From JAQVYV01 sp964507305 (GTDB taxonomy: Bacteria > Bacillota > Clostridia > Saccharofermentanales > UBA5734): a stretch of DNA of 29,123 bases. The first letter of the stretch is position 1. Every line of letters begins with the position of its first letter. The position numbers and the translations under genes were made by a program. The stretch spans positions 1 through 29,123 of the forward strand of contig CAZDPQ010000021.1 in assembly GCA_964507305.1 (NCBI GenBank), written 5' to 3'. Positions 14,441 through 23,103 of this stretch are shown here, one piece after another. The notes under the pieces were generated by a model. The model did no database searches, was not told where the DNA came from, and saw only the letters and a program-made list of their open reading frames with translations.

Positions 14441-16381
14441 TCATTTGAGCTTCATGCCCACGATCACGCCGCGCCGCGTGCCGACAACCAGCATGTTGCC
14501 GAAAACCGCGGCCGAGGACTCGACATTGCCGCCGGTCTCGTCACGCATCATGATCTTGCCGACCGTCAGCTCGATGCCGGTCTGCCCGTCCAGGACGATC
14601 AGGTTGCCGCCGGAATCCGGCAGCAGGATGTACGCGCGCCCGGTCTCATCGTAGACGTCGACCGGTGAGCTCCAGGAGTAATAGGTCGACCGGTAGGTCC
14701 AGACGACCTGCCCGTCATCCTTGTCGTAAGCGGCCATGACATTGCCGCTGTAGATCCCGTTCGTCATGCAGAAGCTGTAGATCACGAGGCTGCTGATCCC
14801 GTTTTTCCCCACGATCGGGGTGCCCATCGCTCCGCCGTTGATGTCGTTGCCCACGTTCTGCTCGTCGTTCTTGGTCCAGCAGGGGTAGGAATTCCGCCAC
14901 ATCGACTTGCCTGTCCGGGCGTCGATCTTGTAGACATAAGCCTGGCCGAGGTAGGTGTCTGTGATGCGCTGCTGGTAATCGACCTCGGTGCCGGTGTACA
15001 GGTAGATGCCGTCGTCCTCCTGGCTGAGGACCGGCGTGACGTCGGAATCATCGTCGAGCGGCCGGCACCAGACCGGGGTCATGGTCTTGAGGTCAAAGCA
15101 GTACAGGATGCCGGAGTTGTCGTTGAAATAGACCCGGTTCCCGTAAAGAGAGGGCGAGCATTCGACCCCGCTCAGGGTCGTTTTCGCGGACTTGTACCGG
15201 AGGTTCGTGAAAACCGGGGCGACCGACACGGTGCCGGCGCTGCGGTCGAAGGACGCGTTGAGCTTCGCGGTGTACAGGATGCCGTTCTCGCTGGCCCAGA
15301 CGAGCGTGTCGGTGGGACCGTCGACGATCGGGGACGAGTCGCAGGCGCCCCAGTCCGTCCGGAATGCCATCGGATCCATGCCGTCGATGAAATACAGGAG
15401 CTTCTGGTCGATCAGGCTGAAGATCCGCATCCCGATGTCCTTCATGCTGCTGCCCGGAGGCGCGTTGTCCCCCTGGCCGACATAGAGGATCGGGTATCCG
15501 CGCGGATCGATCGCCGGCGTGCCCTTGATCGGGGCCTTGATATCGATCGGGTCGCGCGTGCTTTTGCCATCGTCAAGGTCGAAGAAATAGATCTTCCCGT
15601 CCATGGTGGCGTAGATGACCTCGACCAGCCCGCTTTTATTTTTCTTGCTCTCATAGAGGTTCATCTTCGCGCGGATGTCGTCGGGCCACTGCACCATGAC
15701 CGGCTGTCCGGTCCATCCGGTCCCGCTCCAGTAAAAATCCCAGCGGGAAGACTTCAGGCTCCCCGCCTGGCGCTCCCAGACCTGCTCGACCTTGTTCTCC
15801 TTGATGGAGACGAGGCCGTAGGACGGGGAATTGCGGAAATTGTTGCCGCGGAAGGTCAGGACGCCCGGCACCTGCTGGTAGCGGATCGGGTCGCCGAAAG
15901 AAAGGTCGTAGCTGCGCAGAAATGTGCCGAGGATATTCGTGCCGGAGAAAATGTCCGAGATGACGCCCTGGACGGCCGGGGTAAACTGCGTCTCCACCTC
16001 GGTGGGCTTGAACATCTGCGTGAAGCGCGAGGACTTGAGCGTCGGGTTTTCCCACGGCTGCAGCTCGCCGAGTGTGATGGTGGGCTCGGGCGAGGGCGTG
16101 ACGAGTGCCGGGTCGGTCGTGGGCTTCGTCCCCGGGAAGTTCTCGAATATCAGGCCGTTGTGCCACATGTAGTAAAGGACGCCGATCAGCGAGAACATCA
16201 GGACGAAGAGGAAAAGGATCGTCCCCGTCCCCCGCCGGAACCTGCGGCGCCTGCCGCGGGAATTGCGGCTGCCGCGGGCACCGGACGCCGCGCGGGACCT
16301 TCCCTTCTTCCTGTCGTCCTGCCCGTATTCGTCGAGCGACATCGGAACCTCGTCCTCATAATAATACGCATTTTTCTTCAT
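14441..16381 (-). CDS. Membrane-anchored PQQ-type beta-propeller protein (paralogue 2)
   Basis: The 646-residue protein is built like its downstream neighbour: an Arg-rich cytoplasmic start (about 22-50), a membrane helix (about 53-73), a short Pro/Thr linker, and a propeller region. Long stretches agree with the neighbour, such as QVPGVLTFRGNNFRN, SSRWDF-WSGTGWTGQPVMVQW, NLYE-KK-KSGLVEV and GTPAIDPRGYP, so the two arose by duplication. The linker and N-terminus differ, which suggests separate partners or settings. AAAGGA stands 11 nt before the ATG at 16381; a GTG at 16408 is an alternative start. Function is unknown; a cell-surface or envelope role is inferred from the anchor. Confidence 0.85.
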   Translation of the reverse strand: MKKNAYYYEDEVPMSLDEYGQDDRKKGRSRAASGARGSRNSRGRRRRFRRGTGTILFLFVLMFSLIGVLYYMWHNGLIFENFPGTKPTTDPALVTPSPEPTITLGELQPWENPTLKSSRFTQMFKPTEVETQFTPAVQGVISDIFSGTNILGTFLRSYDLSFGDPIRYQQVPGVLTFRGNNFRNSPSYGLVSIKENKVEQVWERQAGSLKSSRWDFYWSGTGWTGQPVMVQWPDDIRAKMNLYESKKNKSGLVEVIYATMDGKIYFFDLDDGKSTRDPIDIKAPIKGTPAIDPRGYPILYVGQGDNAPPGSSMKDIGMRIFSLIDQKLLYFIDGMDPMAFRTDWGACDSSPIVDGPTDTLVWASENGILYTAKLNASFDRSAGTVSVAPVFTNLRYKSAKTTLSGVECSPSLYGNRVYFNDNSGILYCFDLKTMTPVWCRPLDDDSDVTPVLSQEDDGIYLYTGTEVDYQQRITDTYLGQAYVYKIDARTGKSMWRNSYPCWTKNDEQNVGNDINGGAMGTPIVGKNGISSLVIYSFCMTNGIYSGNVMAAYDKDDGQVVWTYRSTYYSWSSPVDVYDETGRAYILLPDSGGNLIVLDGQTGIELTVGKIMMRDETGGNVESSAAVFGNMLVVGTRRGVIVGMKLK

Positions 16382-16410
16382 AGATGCCTGTCCTTTCGAC
16401 CACTCCACCC

Positions 16411-16416
16411 ATTATA
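16411..16416 (-). promoter_or_regulatory. Candidate -10 box of the propeller gene pair
   Basis: A perfect TATAAT (16416-16411) lies 30 bp before the ATG of paralogue 2. No good -35 is seen. It follows the T-run that may end the trmL operon. Confidence 0.4.
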
Positions 16417-16420
16417 CATG

Positions 16421-16477
16421 AAAAAAGCCTGCGCTCCTATCCCCGCGCGCGGTAAAACCGCAGCGGGAAGCGCGGCC
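16421..16477 (-). terminator. Candidate terminator of the hprK-trmL operon
   Basis: Reading leftward after the trmL stop, GCCGCGCTTCC can pair with GGAGCGCAGGC (one bulge on each side), enclosing an inner GCGG-TTTTA-CCGC hairpin, and a run of six T's follows at 16426-16421. The branched shape makes the call moderate. Confidence 0.4.
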
Positions 16478-16975
16478 TCAGGGGGCTCCGTCCGCCGGAT
16501 ATCGCCCCGCCTCCTCCAGACCGCGGAATCCTTTCTGCCTCAGGTATTCGTACGCGATGACCGCCACGGCATTGGACAGGTTCAGCGAGCGCTTCGTCCC
16601 GAGCATGGGGATGCGGATGCACGATCCCGGGGCGGTGCGCAGGAGCGGTTCCGGCAGGCCGCGGGTCTCTTTGCCGAACAGGATCATGCAGTCGTCCGGG
16701 TACGCGACGGCGGCGTAGGTGTTCTGAGCCTTGGTCGTGGCGAAGTACAGGCAGCGGCCGGCGTTTTTCCGCAGAAAATCGTCAAGGTCCGGCCAGACGG
16801 TGATGTCCGTGTCGAACCAGTAGTCCAGGCCTGCGCGCTTGACGGCCCTGTCCGTAATGGAAAATCCGAGCGGTTCGACCAGGTGCAGCTTCAGGCCGGC
16901 CGCCACGCAGGTGCGCGCGATATTACCCGTGTTCTGCGGGATCTCCGGTTCCACCAGCACTATTTCCAATGGCAT
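16478..16975 (-). CDS. trmL: tRNA (cytidine/uridine-34-2'-O)-methyltransferase TrmL
   Basis: This 165-residue SPOUT-fold enzyme methylates the wobble-position ribose in certain leucine tRNAs using SAM. It shows VEPEIPQNTGNIARTCVAAG at the start, FGKETRGLPEPLL (motif 2) and the knot motif IPMLGTKRSLNLSNAVAVIAYE (motif 3), all typical of TrmL/CspR. Length is normal for this short SpoU subfamily. The start overlaps the end of whiA by 16 bp, making it the last gene of the operon. Confidence 0.95.
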   Translation of the reverse strand: MPLEIVLVEPEIPQNTGNIARTCVAAGLKLHLVEPLGFSITDRAVKRAGLDYWFDTDITVWPDLDDFLRKNAGRCLYFATTKAQNTYAAVAYPDDCMILFGKETRGLPEPLLRTAPGSCIRIPMLGTKRSLNLSNAVAVIAYEYLRQKGFRGLEEAGRYPADGAP

Positions 16976-17871
16976 GCGCGATGCTCCGCGGCGATTTTCT
17001 CCAGCTTCTTGAGCCGGTGGTTCATGCCGGACTTGCCGAGCGGAGGGTCGAGCATTTCGCCGAGCTCCTTGAGCGACAGGTCGGGGTATTCGAGCCTCGC
17101 CTGCGCGGCGGCGCGAAGATCCTTCGACAGGTTTTCGAAGCCGATGCGCGCGGCAATGTACTCAAGCTCTTCCTGCTGCCTCGCCCCTGTGTAGGCGATC
17201 CGGTCGATGTTGGCGTTGTCGCAGTTGACGATTCGGTTGACCGAATTGCGGACCGACTTGTCCACCATCAGCGATTCGAGCTCGAGGAGCGCGCGGTGCG
17301 CTCCGGTGATGAGCAGGAAATCCGACAGCTGCTGGCCTTCTTTGATATAGACGACATGATAGCCGCCCCGCCGCAGGAGGCCGGGGCGGATGCCGTCGCG
17401 CTGCAGGATGTCCCGGATGCTCTGGGCGACCGACTGACGACGCGTCGTGAACTCGAGGTGGTAGGCTTTGCCCGGTTCCGAAACGGAGCCGCACGAGAGG
17501 AAAGCGCCTCTCAGGAACGACCTGCCGCAGAATTCGTCCGGAAACACATTTTCACGAACCGTCCCGCGGATCGTTTCGAATCCGATGCCGGCTTCGAGGT
17601 CCGCCGTGATCTCGTCATAGGTCCTGCGGTCTCCGACCGCCAGCGTGTACAGCTCCCTGCCGTGCGTCACCCCGGTATCCGCTGCGTAGATCGCGCCCAG
17701 CATCGACGCCAGGCGCGACGCGTAGGCGGCATGGGCGGTCGAAACCGTGATCCGGCCGTTCAGAAAGCGTGCGGAGCAGACCAGCGCGGCGGTCAGTTCA
17801 GCCCGGACGCAGCACAGTTCCGCCCACGGCAGGGCGCATAATTCGTCTTTGATCCTCGAGGAAAACGTCAT
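16960..17871 (-). CDS. whiA: DNA-binding protein WhiA
   Basis: The 303-residue protein has an N-terminal degenerate LAGLIDADG-like region (SFLRGAFLSCGSVSEPGKAYHLEF) and a C-terminal HTH (YPDLSLKELGEMLDPPLGKSGMNHRLKKLEKIA), as in WhiA of Firmicutes and actinobacteria. It binds DNA and influences division and, in streptomycetes, sporulation. It overlaps the end of rapZ by 4 bp (ATGA), so the two are translationally coupled. In most relatives yvcK stands between rapZ and whiA; here it is missing. Confidence 0.96.
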   Translation of the reverse strand: MTFSSRIKDELCALPWAELCCVRAELTAALVCSARFLNGRITVSTAHAAYASRLASMLGAIYAADTGVTHGRELYTLAVGDRRTYDEITADLEAGIGFETIRGTVRENVFPDEFCGRSFLRGAFLSCGSVSEPGKAYHLEFTTRRQSVAQSIRDILQRDGIRPGLLRRGGYHVVYIKEGQQLSDFLLITGAHRALLELESLMVDKSVRNSVNRIVNCDNANIDRIAYTGARQQEELEYIAARIGFENLSKDLRAAAQARLEYPDLSLKELGEMLDPPLGKSGMNHRLKKLEKIAAEHRACHWK

Positions 17872-18782
17872 GGTTCTTTTTTCGCCTTTGCTTTCGACCG
17901 GGCGCTGACCTTGAGGTCGCTCCGGAGGTCCCGGTGATCCACGACGACGCTGTACCCTTTGTCCTTCAGATAGCCGCCCAGGTCCTCGGCCATGGCGACG
18001 GAGCGGTGTCTCCCACCCGTGCAGCCGACGCCGATGTTGAGGCGGATCTTGCCCTCGCGCGTGTAGTAGGGGATCGTAAAAAGCGTGAGTTCTTTCAGCC
18101 GCCGCATGAATTCGTTCGTTTCGGGGAATGAGTAGATGTAATCCCTGACCTTGTCGTCAAGGCCGCTGCAGCCCTTGAGCTCTTTGATATAAAACGGATT
18201 CGGGATGAAGCGGACATCGACCACGTTGTCGCAGTCCAGCGGGATGCCGTACTTGAAGCCGAACGACTGCACGAGGATCGAAATCTTGTTCTCCTCCTTG
18301 CCGCCCGCCAGCATCCGGTAGAGGGTGTCGCGCAGCTCCCACGGCTCGATGTTGGTCGTGTCGATCACGTCGGCGACCATGCTCTTGATGCCCTTCATCA
18401 GCGCGCGCTCCTCGGCGATCCCCTGCAGGATGCCCTTGCCCTCGGCAAGCGGGTGGTTGCGGCGCGATTGCTTGTAGCGGTTGACGATCGTCTGGTCGGA
18501 GGCGTCGAGGAAAATGATCCGGGGCTGGACCCCCATCTTTTCGATCTGCGCGAACGCCGGCAGGACGCCGCTGAACATGGCGGCGCTCCGGACGTCGACC
18601 ACAAAGGCGACCTTGTTGACCGACACCCCTTCCTGCGACTCCCAGTTCTGGAACGTCTTCAGCATCGAGTGCAGCATCTGGGGCGGCGCATTGTCCACGC
18701 AGAAGTAGCCGAGATCCTCAAGGTAATTGACCGCTACGGATTTCCCCGCCCCGGACATCCCGGTCAGTATTACGACTTCCAT
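17868..18782 (-). CDS. rapZ: RapZ/YvcJ family nucleotide-binding protein
   Basis: The 304-residue protein has the P-loop GMSGAGKS at 8-15, YFCVDNAPP nearby, and the conserved C-terminal GCTGGRHRSVAMAE motif of the RapZ/YvcJ family. These proteins bind ATP/GTP; in E. coli RapZ is an RNA-binding adaptor controlling glucosamine-6-phosphate synthase, while in Bacillus YvcJ affects competence. The exact role here is not known. It starts 1 nt after the murB stop and overlaps whiA by 4 bp, so it is inside the operon. The C-terminal tail is Lys-rich (SARSKAKAKKEP). Confidence 0.96.
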   Translation of the reverse strand: MEVVILTGMSGAGKSVAVNYLEDLGYFCVDNAPPQMLHSMLKTFQNWESQEGVSVNKVAFVVDVRSAAMFSGVLPAFAQIEKMGVQPRIIFLDASDQTIVNRYKQSRRNHPLAEGKGILQGIAEERALMKGIKSMVADVIDTTNIEPWELRDTLYRMLAGGKEENKISILVQSFGFKYGIPLDCDNVVDVRFIPNPFYIKELKGCSGLDDKVRDYIYSFPETNEFMRRLKELTLFTIPYYTREGKIRLNIGVGCTGGRHRSVAMAEDLGGYLKDKGYSVVVDHRDLRSDLKVSARSKAKAKKEP

Positions 18783-18783
18783 T

Positions 18784-19752
18784 TCACCACTCCCCCAATA
18801 TCCGGATTTCCGGCTCCAGCATGACTCCGTATTTCTCCATCACGCAGCCGCGCACATGCCGGATCAGCGCCATCACATCATCCGCCGTCGCGTTCCGGTC
18901 GTTGACAATAAACCCCGCGTGCTTCGTGCTGACGCTGGCTCCGCCGATCCGGAAGCCCTTCAGCCCCGCGTCTTCGATCAGCCTGCCCGCGAAATGTCCC
19001 TCCGGCCGCTTGAACGTGCTGCCTGCAGACGGCAGCTCCAGCGGCTGGGTATCCCGCCGCCGCCCGGCGTATTCCGCCATCCGGCTCTCGATATCCTCCC
19101 TGCTGCCCGGCCGGAGCGAGAACCGGGCTTCCAGGACGATCGCCCCGCTCCGGGAATAGCAGCTGGCGCGGTAGCCGAAATCGTGGGACGCCGTGTCCAT
19201 CCGGTCGAATAGCTCCCCCGTCCGCGGATCGCAGCCGCGTGACCGGCACACGACTTCCGACAGGCAATGCTCATAGGCGCCGGCATTCATGTAAACGGCG
19301 CCGCCGACCGAGCCGGGGATGCCTCCCGCGAACTCCAGCCCGGACAGCCCGAGCCGAGCTGCGGTCTTCGCGAGTGACGACAGCAGGGCGCCTGCGCGGG
19401 CCGCCACCGTGCCGTCCCCGCAGGATCGGATGTCCGCGAAATCGCGGCCCATCAGAAGCACGGCTCCGCGGATGCCGCGGTCGGAAACGAGGATGTTCGA
19501 TCCGTTGCCGATCACCGTAAGAGGCAGTCCGAGCTGCGACGCGGTACGCACCGCAAGGGAAACCTCTTCTTCCGATGCCGGGCTGAACGCGATATCCGCC
19601 GCCCCGCCGACCCGGAATGTGGAATGGTCCGACATCGGTTCACCGGGCAGCAGCCGGCACGCCGCGTCCGGGAAAGCCGCCGTCATGCATTCCGCGAAAG
19701 CCCCGGCCTTTTCTCCGCCGGTCTGTCTGCTTTTTGACCGCTCCCCCGCCAT
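18784..19752 (-). CDS. murB: UDP-N-acetylenolpyruvoylglucosamine reductase
   Basis: MurB reduces the enolpyruvyl group to make UDP-N-acetylmuramate for peptidoglycan. The 322-residue protein has the FAD-binding motifs STFRVGGAAD, VIGNGSNILVSDRGIRG and FAGGIPGSVGGAVYMNAGAYE, and the catalytic serine motif PSAGSTFKRPEG followed by KGFRIGGASVSTKHAGFIVN, as in the short type II form of Firmicutes. The ATG at 19752 has GAGG 6 nt upstream; a GTG at 19764 is possible. It stands between hprK and rapZ, the usual clostridial arrangement. Confidence 0.97.
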   Translation of the reverse strand: MAGERSKSRQTGGEKAGAFAECMTAAFPDAACRLLPGEPMSDHSTFRVGGAADIAFSPASEEEVSLAVRTASQLGLPLTVIGNGSNILVSDRGIRGAVLLMGRDFADIRSCGDGTVAARAGALLSSLAKTAARLGLSGLEFAGGIPGSVGGAVYMNAGAYEHCLSEVVCRSRGCDPRTGELFDRMDTASHDFGYRASCYSRSGAIVLEARFSLRPGSREDIESRMAEYAGRRRDTQPLELPSAGSTFKRPEGHFAGRLIEDAGLKGFRIGGASVSTKHAGFIVNDRNATADDVMALIRHVRGCVMEKYGVMLEPEIRILGEW

Positions 19753-19819
19753 CCGTGTCCTCACGCCTCCCCGATCCGTTCCGATATCCCTGCCATGGGC
19801 TCCGCCCCGCCGGGCCGTC

Positions 19820-20746
19820 TCAATATGCCTTGCCGCCCGCGCCGAACACCCGGTCCGTCAGCGCCCGCGCCGCATTGTAGCCCATCTGCTTCTGCCTGAA
19901 ATTGATCGCCGCCACTTCGACGATGATCGCCAGGTTGCGGCCGGGGCGGACGGGGATGGTGATCGACGGGACATTGATCCCGAGCACCTCGGTCGTCTCG
20001 TCCTGGATGCCAAGCCGCTCATAGCTTTTTTTCTCATCCCAGAGCTCGAGGTTGATGACAAAATTGATGTTTTCCTGCATCTTGACGGATGAAACACCGT
20101 ACAGCTCTTTTACATCCAGGATGCCGATCCCGCGGATCTCGATCAGGTGGCGGATGATTTCGGGCGCCCGGCCCAGCAGCGTTGTATCCGACACCCGCAT
20201 CACCTCGACCAGGTCGTCGGCGATCAGCCGGTGCCCGCGCTTGACGATTTCGAGCGCGGTCTCGGACTTGCCGACGCCGCTCTCGCCGAGCATCAGGATG
20301 CCCTCGCCGTACACCTCGATCAGGACGCCGTGCAGCGTCGAGCGCGGGGCAAGCTCCACGTTGAGGAACTTGACCAGGGAGCTCATGAAGAGGGAGGTGA
20401 TCTCCGGCGTCCGGAGGACCGGGATGTTGTGCTTGAGCGCGCTTTCTTCGACCTCCGGGTATAGGTTGTGGCTGCGGGTAAGAATCAGACACGGGATCCC
20501 GGTGGCAAAAAGGTCGTTGACCCTCCGGAGGCGGTCTTCGTGGCTGAGCTTGTCGAGGTAGGCGGTCTCCATGTTGCCGATGATCTGGATGCGGTCCGGT
20601 CCGAAATGGTCGAAATAGCCGGCGAGCTGGAGGCCGGGACGCGTGACGTCGGCCACCGCGATGAGGATCTCGTCGGGGTTGCCTGCTTTCACCGCCTGCT
20701 CGAGGTTGAATTCACGGATGATGTGGCTCAGTTTGATCGCTTGCAT
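19820..20746 (-). CDS. hprK: HPr kinase/phosphorylase
   Basis: The 308-residue enzyme phosphorylates and dephosphorylates Ser46 of HPr and so controls carbon catabolite repression through CcpA. It has the Walker A motif GESGVGKS at 154-161, the following RGHRLIADDLVEV, and the family signature EIRGIGILDVKELYG, then ITIPVRPGRNLAIIVEVAA. The ATG at 20746 has AAGGAGG 5 nt upstream and lies 10 nt past the stop of the preceding gene. Upstream in-frame residues are not supported by a ribosome site. Length is normal. Confidence 0.97.
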   Translation of the reverse strand: MQAIKLSHIIREFNLEQAVKAGNPDEILIAVADVTRPGLQLAGYFDHFGPDRIQIIGNMETAYLDKLSHEDRLRRVNDLFATGIPCLILTRSHNLYPEVEESALKHNIPVLRTPEITSLFMSSLVKFLNVELAPRSTLHGVLIEVYGEGILMLGESGVGKSETALEIVKRGHRLIADDLVEVMRVSDTTLLGRAPEIIRHLIEIRGIGILDVKELYGVSSVKMQENINFVINLELWDEKKSYERLGIQDETTEVLGINVPSITIPVRPGRNLAIIVEVAAINFRQKQMGYNAARALTDRVFGAGGKAY

Positions 20747-20756
20747 GGCTGCCTCC

Positions 20757-21680
20757 TTACCTTCGGGCCGAAAAATCCCCGAACGGATCCCGGATGTCGT
20801 CGATCTCTCCGCCCAGCCGGCGGATCGAAGATAGGATCTCATAGAAAAGCGGGCGGTCCGGCCTGGAGTCCGGACGGTCCAGATAGTGCTTCAGGACGGC
20901 GATGCTCCGCGGGTCGCCGTAGTCGCCGAGGCAGGCTGCGCCGAGGATCTTGCGGTCCATGCGGCGGAAGCACCGGCGGAGGCAGGCGTAAGCCTCGTCG
21001 CTGCGGTGCGCGCTGCCCGCCGCCGTGAGGGCGATCATCAGGGATTCGTGCGTCGGCATGAAGTCTCCCGGCTGCCCGCACACGTCGTTCAGGATGCCGG
21101 CCAGGATCGGGACCGCTTCGGCTCCGAGGCTCACGGCGCTGTCCCTGAGCGCGTCGGCGATCAGGTCTGCCGGCCGCCGGGTGCCGGCGAATCGCACGGC
21201 TGCCGTTTCGAACAGCCGCAGGGCTCCCATCTGCCCGATGGACTGCAGGGCGACCGAGGAAGCAAGAAGCTCCCCGGACGGCTGACCCTCACCATCTCCG
21301 GCTGTTTCCCAGTCGGTCCCGAAAGCGATTTCCGTGAGCATCTCCTCCGCGTCGCTGCCGAAAGAGGCGATTTTCGCTTCGAGCCGCTCCGGGATCCCAT
21401 CGTCGCAGCGTACCGCTGCTTCGCGGAACACACGGGCGGCATCGCCGGTCTCCGTCAGGGAATCGATCATCTCCGCCGGGGTCGGGCCGCTTCTGTCATC
21501 TCCGAGCGGCGCATCGTACCAGTCGCGGAGACTCCCGGCTGTCATCTCCTGCAGGGACGCGGCGAAGCACGGATCCGCGAGCAGGCTCTCGTCCGCGATG
21601 CCGGCCGCCGCCCGCTCGAACGCGTCCGCCAGGGCTTCATTATAGGATCGGAAAAAAATGTCCCATTCCATTTCCATCAT
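20757..21680 (-). CDS. Unrecognised protein, probably helical-repeat, heading the hprK operon
   Basis: The 307-residue product is acidic and rich in Ala, Leu, Arg and Asp, with regular amphipathic helices, for example SVALQSIGQMGALRLFETAAV and a C-terminal YGDPRSIAVLKHYLD, like HEAT-type repeats. There is no signal peptide, membrane segment or catalytic motif that I recognise. The ATG at 21680 has GGGA about 9 nt upstream and a nearby extended -10 promoter. It is the first gene of the hprK-murB-rapZ-whiA-trmL operon, 10 nt before hprK, where a known gene does not normally stand. Its role may be in scaffolding or protein binding, but this is only inference from its shape. Confidence 0.7.
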   Translation of the reverse strand: MMEMEWDIFFRSYNEALADAFERAAAGIADESLLADPCFAASLQEMTAGSLRDWYDAPLGDDRSGPTPAEMIDSLTETGDAARVFREAAVRCDDGIPERLEAKIASFGSDAEEMLTEIAFGTDWETAGDGEGQPSGELLASSVALQSIGQMGALRLFETAAVRFAGTRRPADLIADALRDSAVSLGAEAVPILAGILNDVCGQPGDFMPTHESLMIALTAAGSAHRSDEAYACLRRCFRRMDRKILGAACLGDYGDPRSIAVLKHYLDRPDSRPDRPLFYEILSSIRRLGGEIDDIRDPFGDFSARR

Positions 21681-21741
21681 GCCGGGATGTCCCTTCTGCA
21701 GGCAGGATCCGGGGCCTCCGCGGGCCCTCGGGCATTCTGTT

Positions 21742-21750
21742 ATTATACCA
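21742..21750 (-). promoter_or_regulatory. Extended -10 promoter of the hprK operon
   Basis: Reading leftward, TGGTATAAT (21750-21742) is an extended -10 with perfect TATAAT; no clear -35. It lies about 60 bp before the first start codon of the operon. Confidence 0.6.
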
Positions 21751-21787
21751 TGATTCGCCTTTTCTTGTCCTGTACCGGCTAGAGCAA

Positions 21788-21853
21788 ATCGCCGTATGGA
21801 TCGCTGTATGGATCGCCGTGCGATTTGCCGCAAATTGCCGCAGATTGCCGCGC
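21788..21853. repeat. Two adjoining short tandem repeat series
   Basis: Three 12-bp units related to ATCGCCGTATGG (21788-21823) run directly into three 10-bp units related to ATTGCCGCAG (21824-21853). They lie in the divergent region between the hprK operon and the URO-D gene, just upstream of the latter's promoter. Slippage is the simplest origin. Confidence 0.7.
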
Positions 21854-21860
21854 CGCACAA

Positions 21861-21902
21861 TCAATGTCACGCATTGATATATAAGCCTGTACGGAGTATG
21901 AT
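21861..21902 (+). promoter_or_regulatory. Promoter of the URO-D gene with overlapping operator candidate
   Basis: TTGATA (21874-21879) and TATGAT (21897-21902) are 17 bp apart. An inverted repeat TCAATG-N5-CATTGA (21861-21877) overlaps the -35, the usual place for a repressor site. The promoter is well formed; the operator is inference. Confidence 0.55.
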
Positions 21903-21990
21903 GGAGTTGTCCGGGGAAGCATGGTATCCCGTTCGAAGCCTGCAGCTTCCCCGGATCGGTCCGGGGGCTGAAAAAGGGAGGTCAACGCCG

Positions 21991-23103
21991 ATGGAATACG
22001 CGAAAAGCATACGGAAAATGCGGGATTTCTACGCGCTCAAGCCGGACGAGCCCATTTATCAGGAGGAGTTCGGCTATTACTGCATGGACCGGTGGAAGCG
22101 CGAAGGCCATGTCAGCGACGGCACGGATCTCGACGCGCTTTTCCTGTATGACGCCAAAGCCAAGTTTTATCTGGGACAGCTCGGGTGGACGGAAGCCGAA
22201 CTGCTTCCCGCGTATGAGGAAAAGGTCCTGGAGGACCGGGGCGAGTATGAGCTGGTCCGGGACTTCGCAGGACGGTCGGTGCTTTTCTTCAAGGGCCGGC
22301 GGAACGGTTTCATGCCGGAGTATGTCGGTCACCCGGTCAAAGACATGAATTCATGGGAAGATGATGTCCGCTGGCGGCTGGATCCGGACGCGCCGGCCCG
22401 GTACGCGTCGCTGCCGGAGCGAATGAAAGAGGCTGCAGAAGCCGCTGCGAAAGGCATGGTCATCTGCCAGAACATCATCGGCGGCTACATGTACCTGCGG
22501 TCGCTGATCGGCCCGGAAGCCCTGCTTTACATGTTCTACGACGACCCGGCCCTCATCCATGCCTGCATGCAGACCTGGTTCGAGCTTGCGGACCGCGTTT
22601 CCGCGGAACATCAGAAATTTGTCACCTTTGACGAGGTCTTTTTCGGAGAGGATATCTGCTACAATCACGGCCCGCTGATCTCGCCGGACATGATCCGCGA
22701 ATTCCTTTTTCCCTACTACGGACAGCTGCTGGACAACATCCGCGGGAGACAATCCGACAAGTCGCGGCATCTGTTCTTCCAGCTCGACACGGACGGGCGC
22801 TCGACAGCGGTGATCGACCTGTACCGCGAGATCGGGATGGATTACATGTCGCCCTTCGAGGCCGCTTCCGGCTGCGATGTCGTCGCGGTGCGAAAAAAAT
22901 ACCCGGATCTTCTGATCCGCGGCGGTTTCGACAAGAGGATCCTCGCGCAGGGCCGGGATGCGATCGACAGGGAAATCGACCGCATTATGCCCTTCATGAA
23001 GAGGCACGGCGGCTATATCCCGACCTGCGACCATGGTGTCCCCGAGGAAGTTTCTTTCGAGGATTACATGCATTACCGCATGCGCATGCAGGAATTCAAT
23101 TAG
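21991..23103 (+). CDS. URO-D family (MtaA/CmuA-like) protein
   Basis: The 370-residue protein belongs to the uroporphyrinogen decarboxylase superfamily of TIM barrels, shown by FQLDTDGRSTAVIDLYREIGMDYMSP, IRGGFDKRILAQG and the ending TCDHGVPEEVSFEDYMHYRMRM. It is not the haem-pathway enzyme by context; the branch used in corrinoid-dependent methyl transfer (MtaA/CmuA) and in uncharacterised sugar-linked clusters fits better. The ATG at 21991 follows AAGGGAGG. No corrinoid protein gene is near. Its stop overlaps that of the convergent GH4 gene by 4 bp. The substrate is unknown. Confidence 0.8.
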   Translation: MEYAKSIRKMRDFYALKPDEPIYQEEFGYYCMDRWKREGHVSDGTDLDALFLYDAKAKFYLGQLGWTEAELLPAYEEKVLEDRGEYELVRDFAGRSVLFFKGRRNGFMPEYVGHPVKDMNSWEDDVRWRLDPDAPARYASLPERMKEAAEAAAKGMVICQNIIGGYMYLRSLIGPEALLYMFYDDPALIHACMQTWFELADRVSAEHQKFVTFDEVFFGEDICYNHGPLISPDMIREFLFPYYGQLLDNIRGRQSDKSRHLFFQLDTDGRSTAVIDLYREIGMDYMSPFEAASGCDVVAVRKKYPDLLIRGGFDKRILAQGRDAIDREIDRIMPFMKRHGGYIPTCDHGVPEEVSFEDYMHYRMRMQEFN

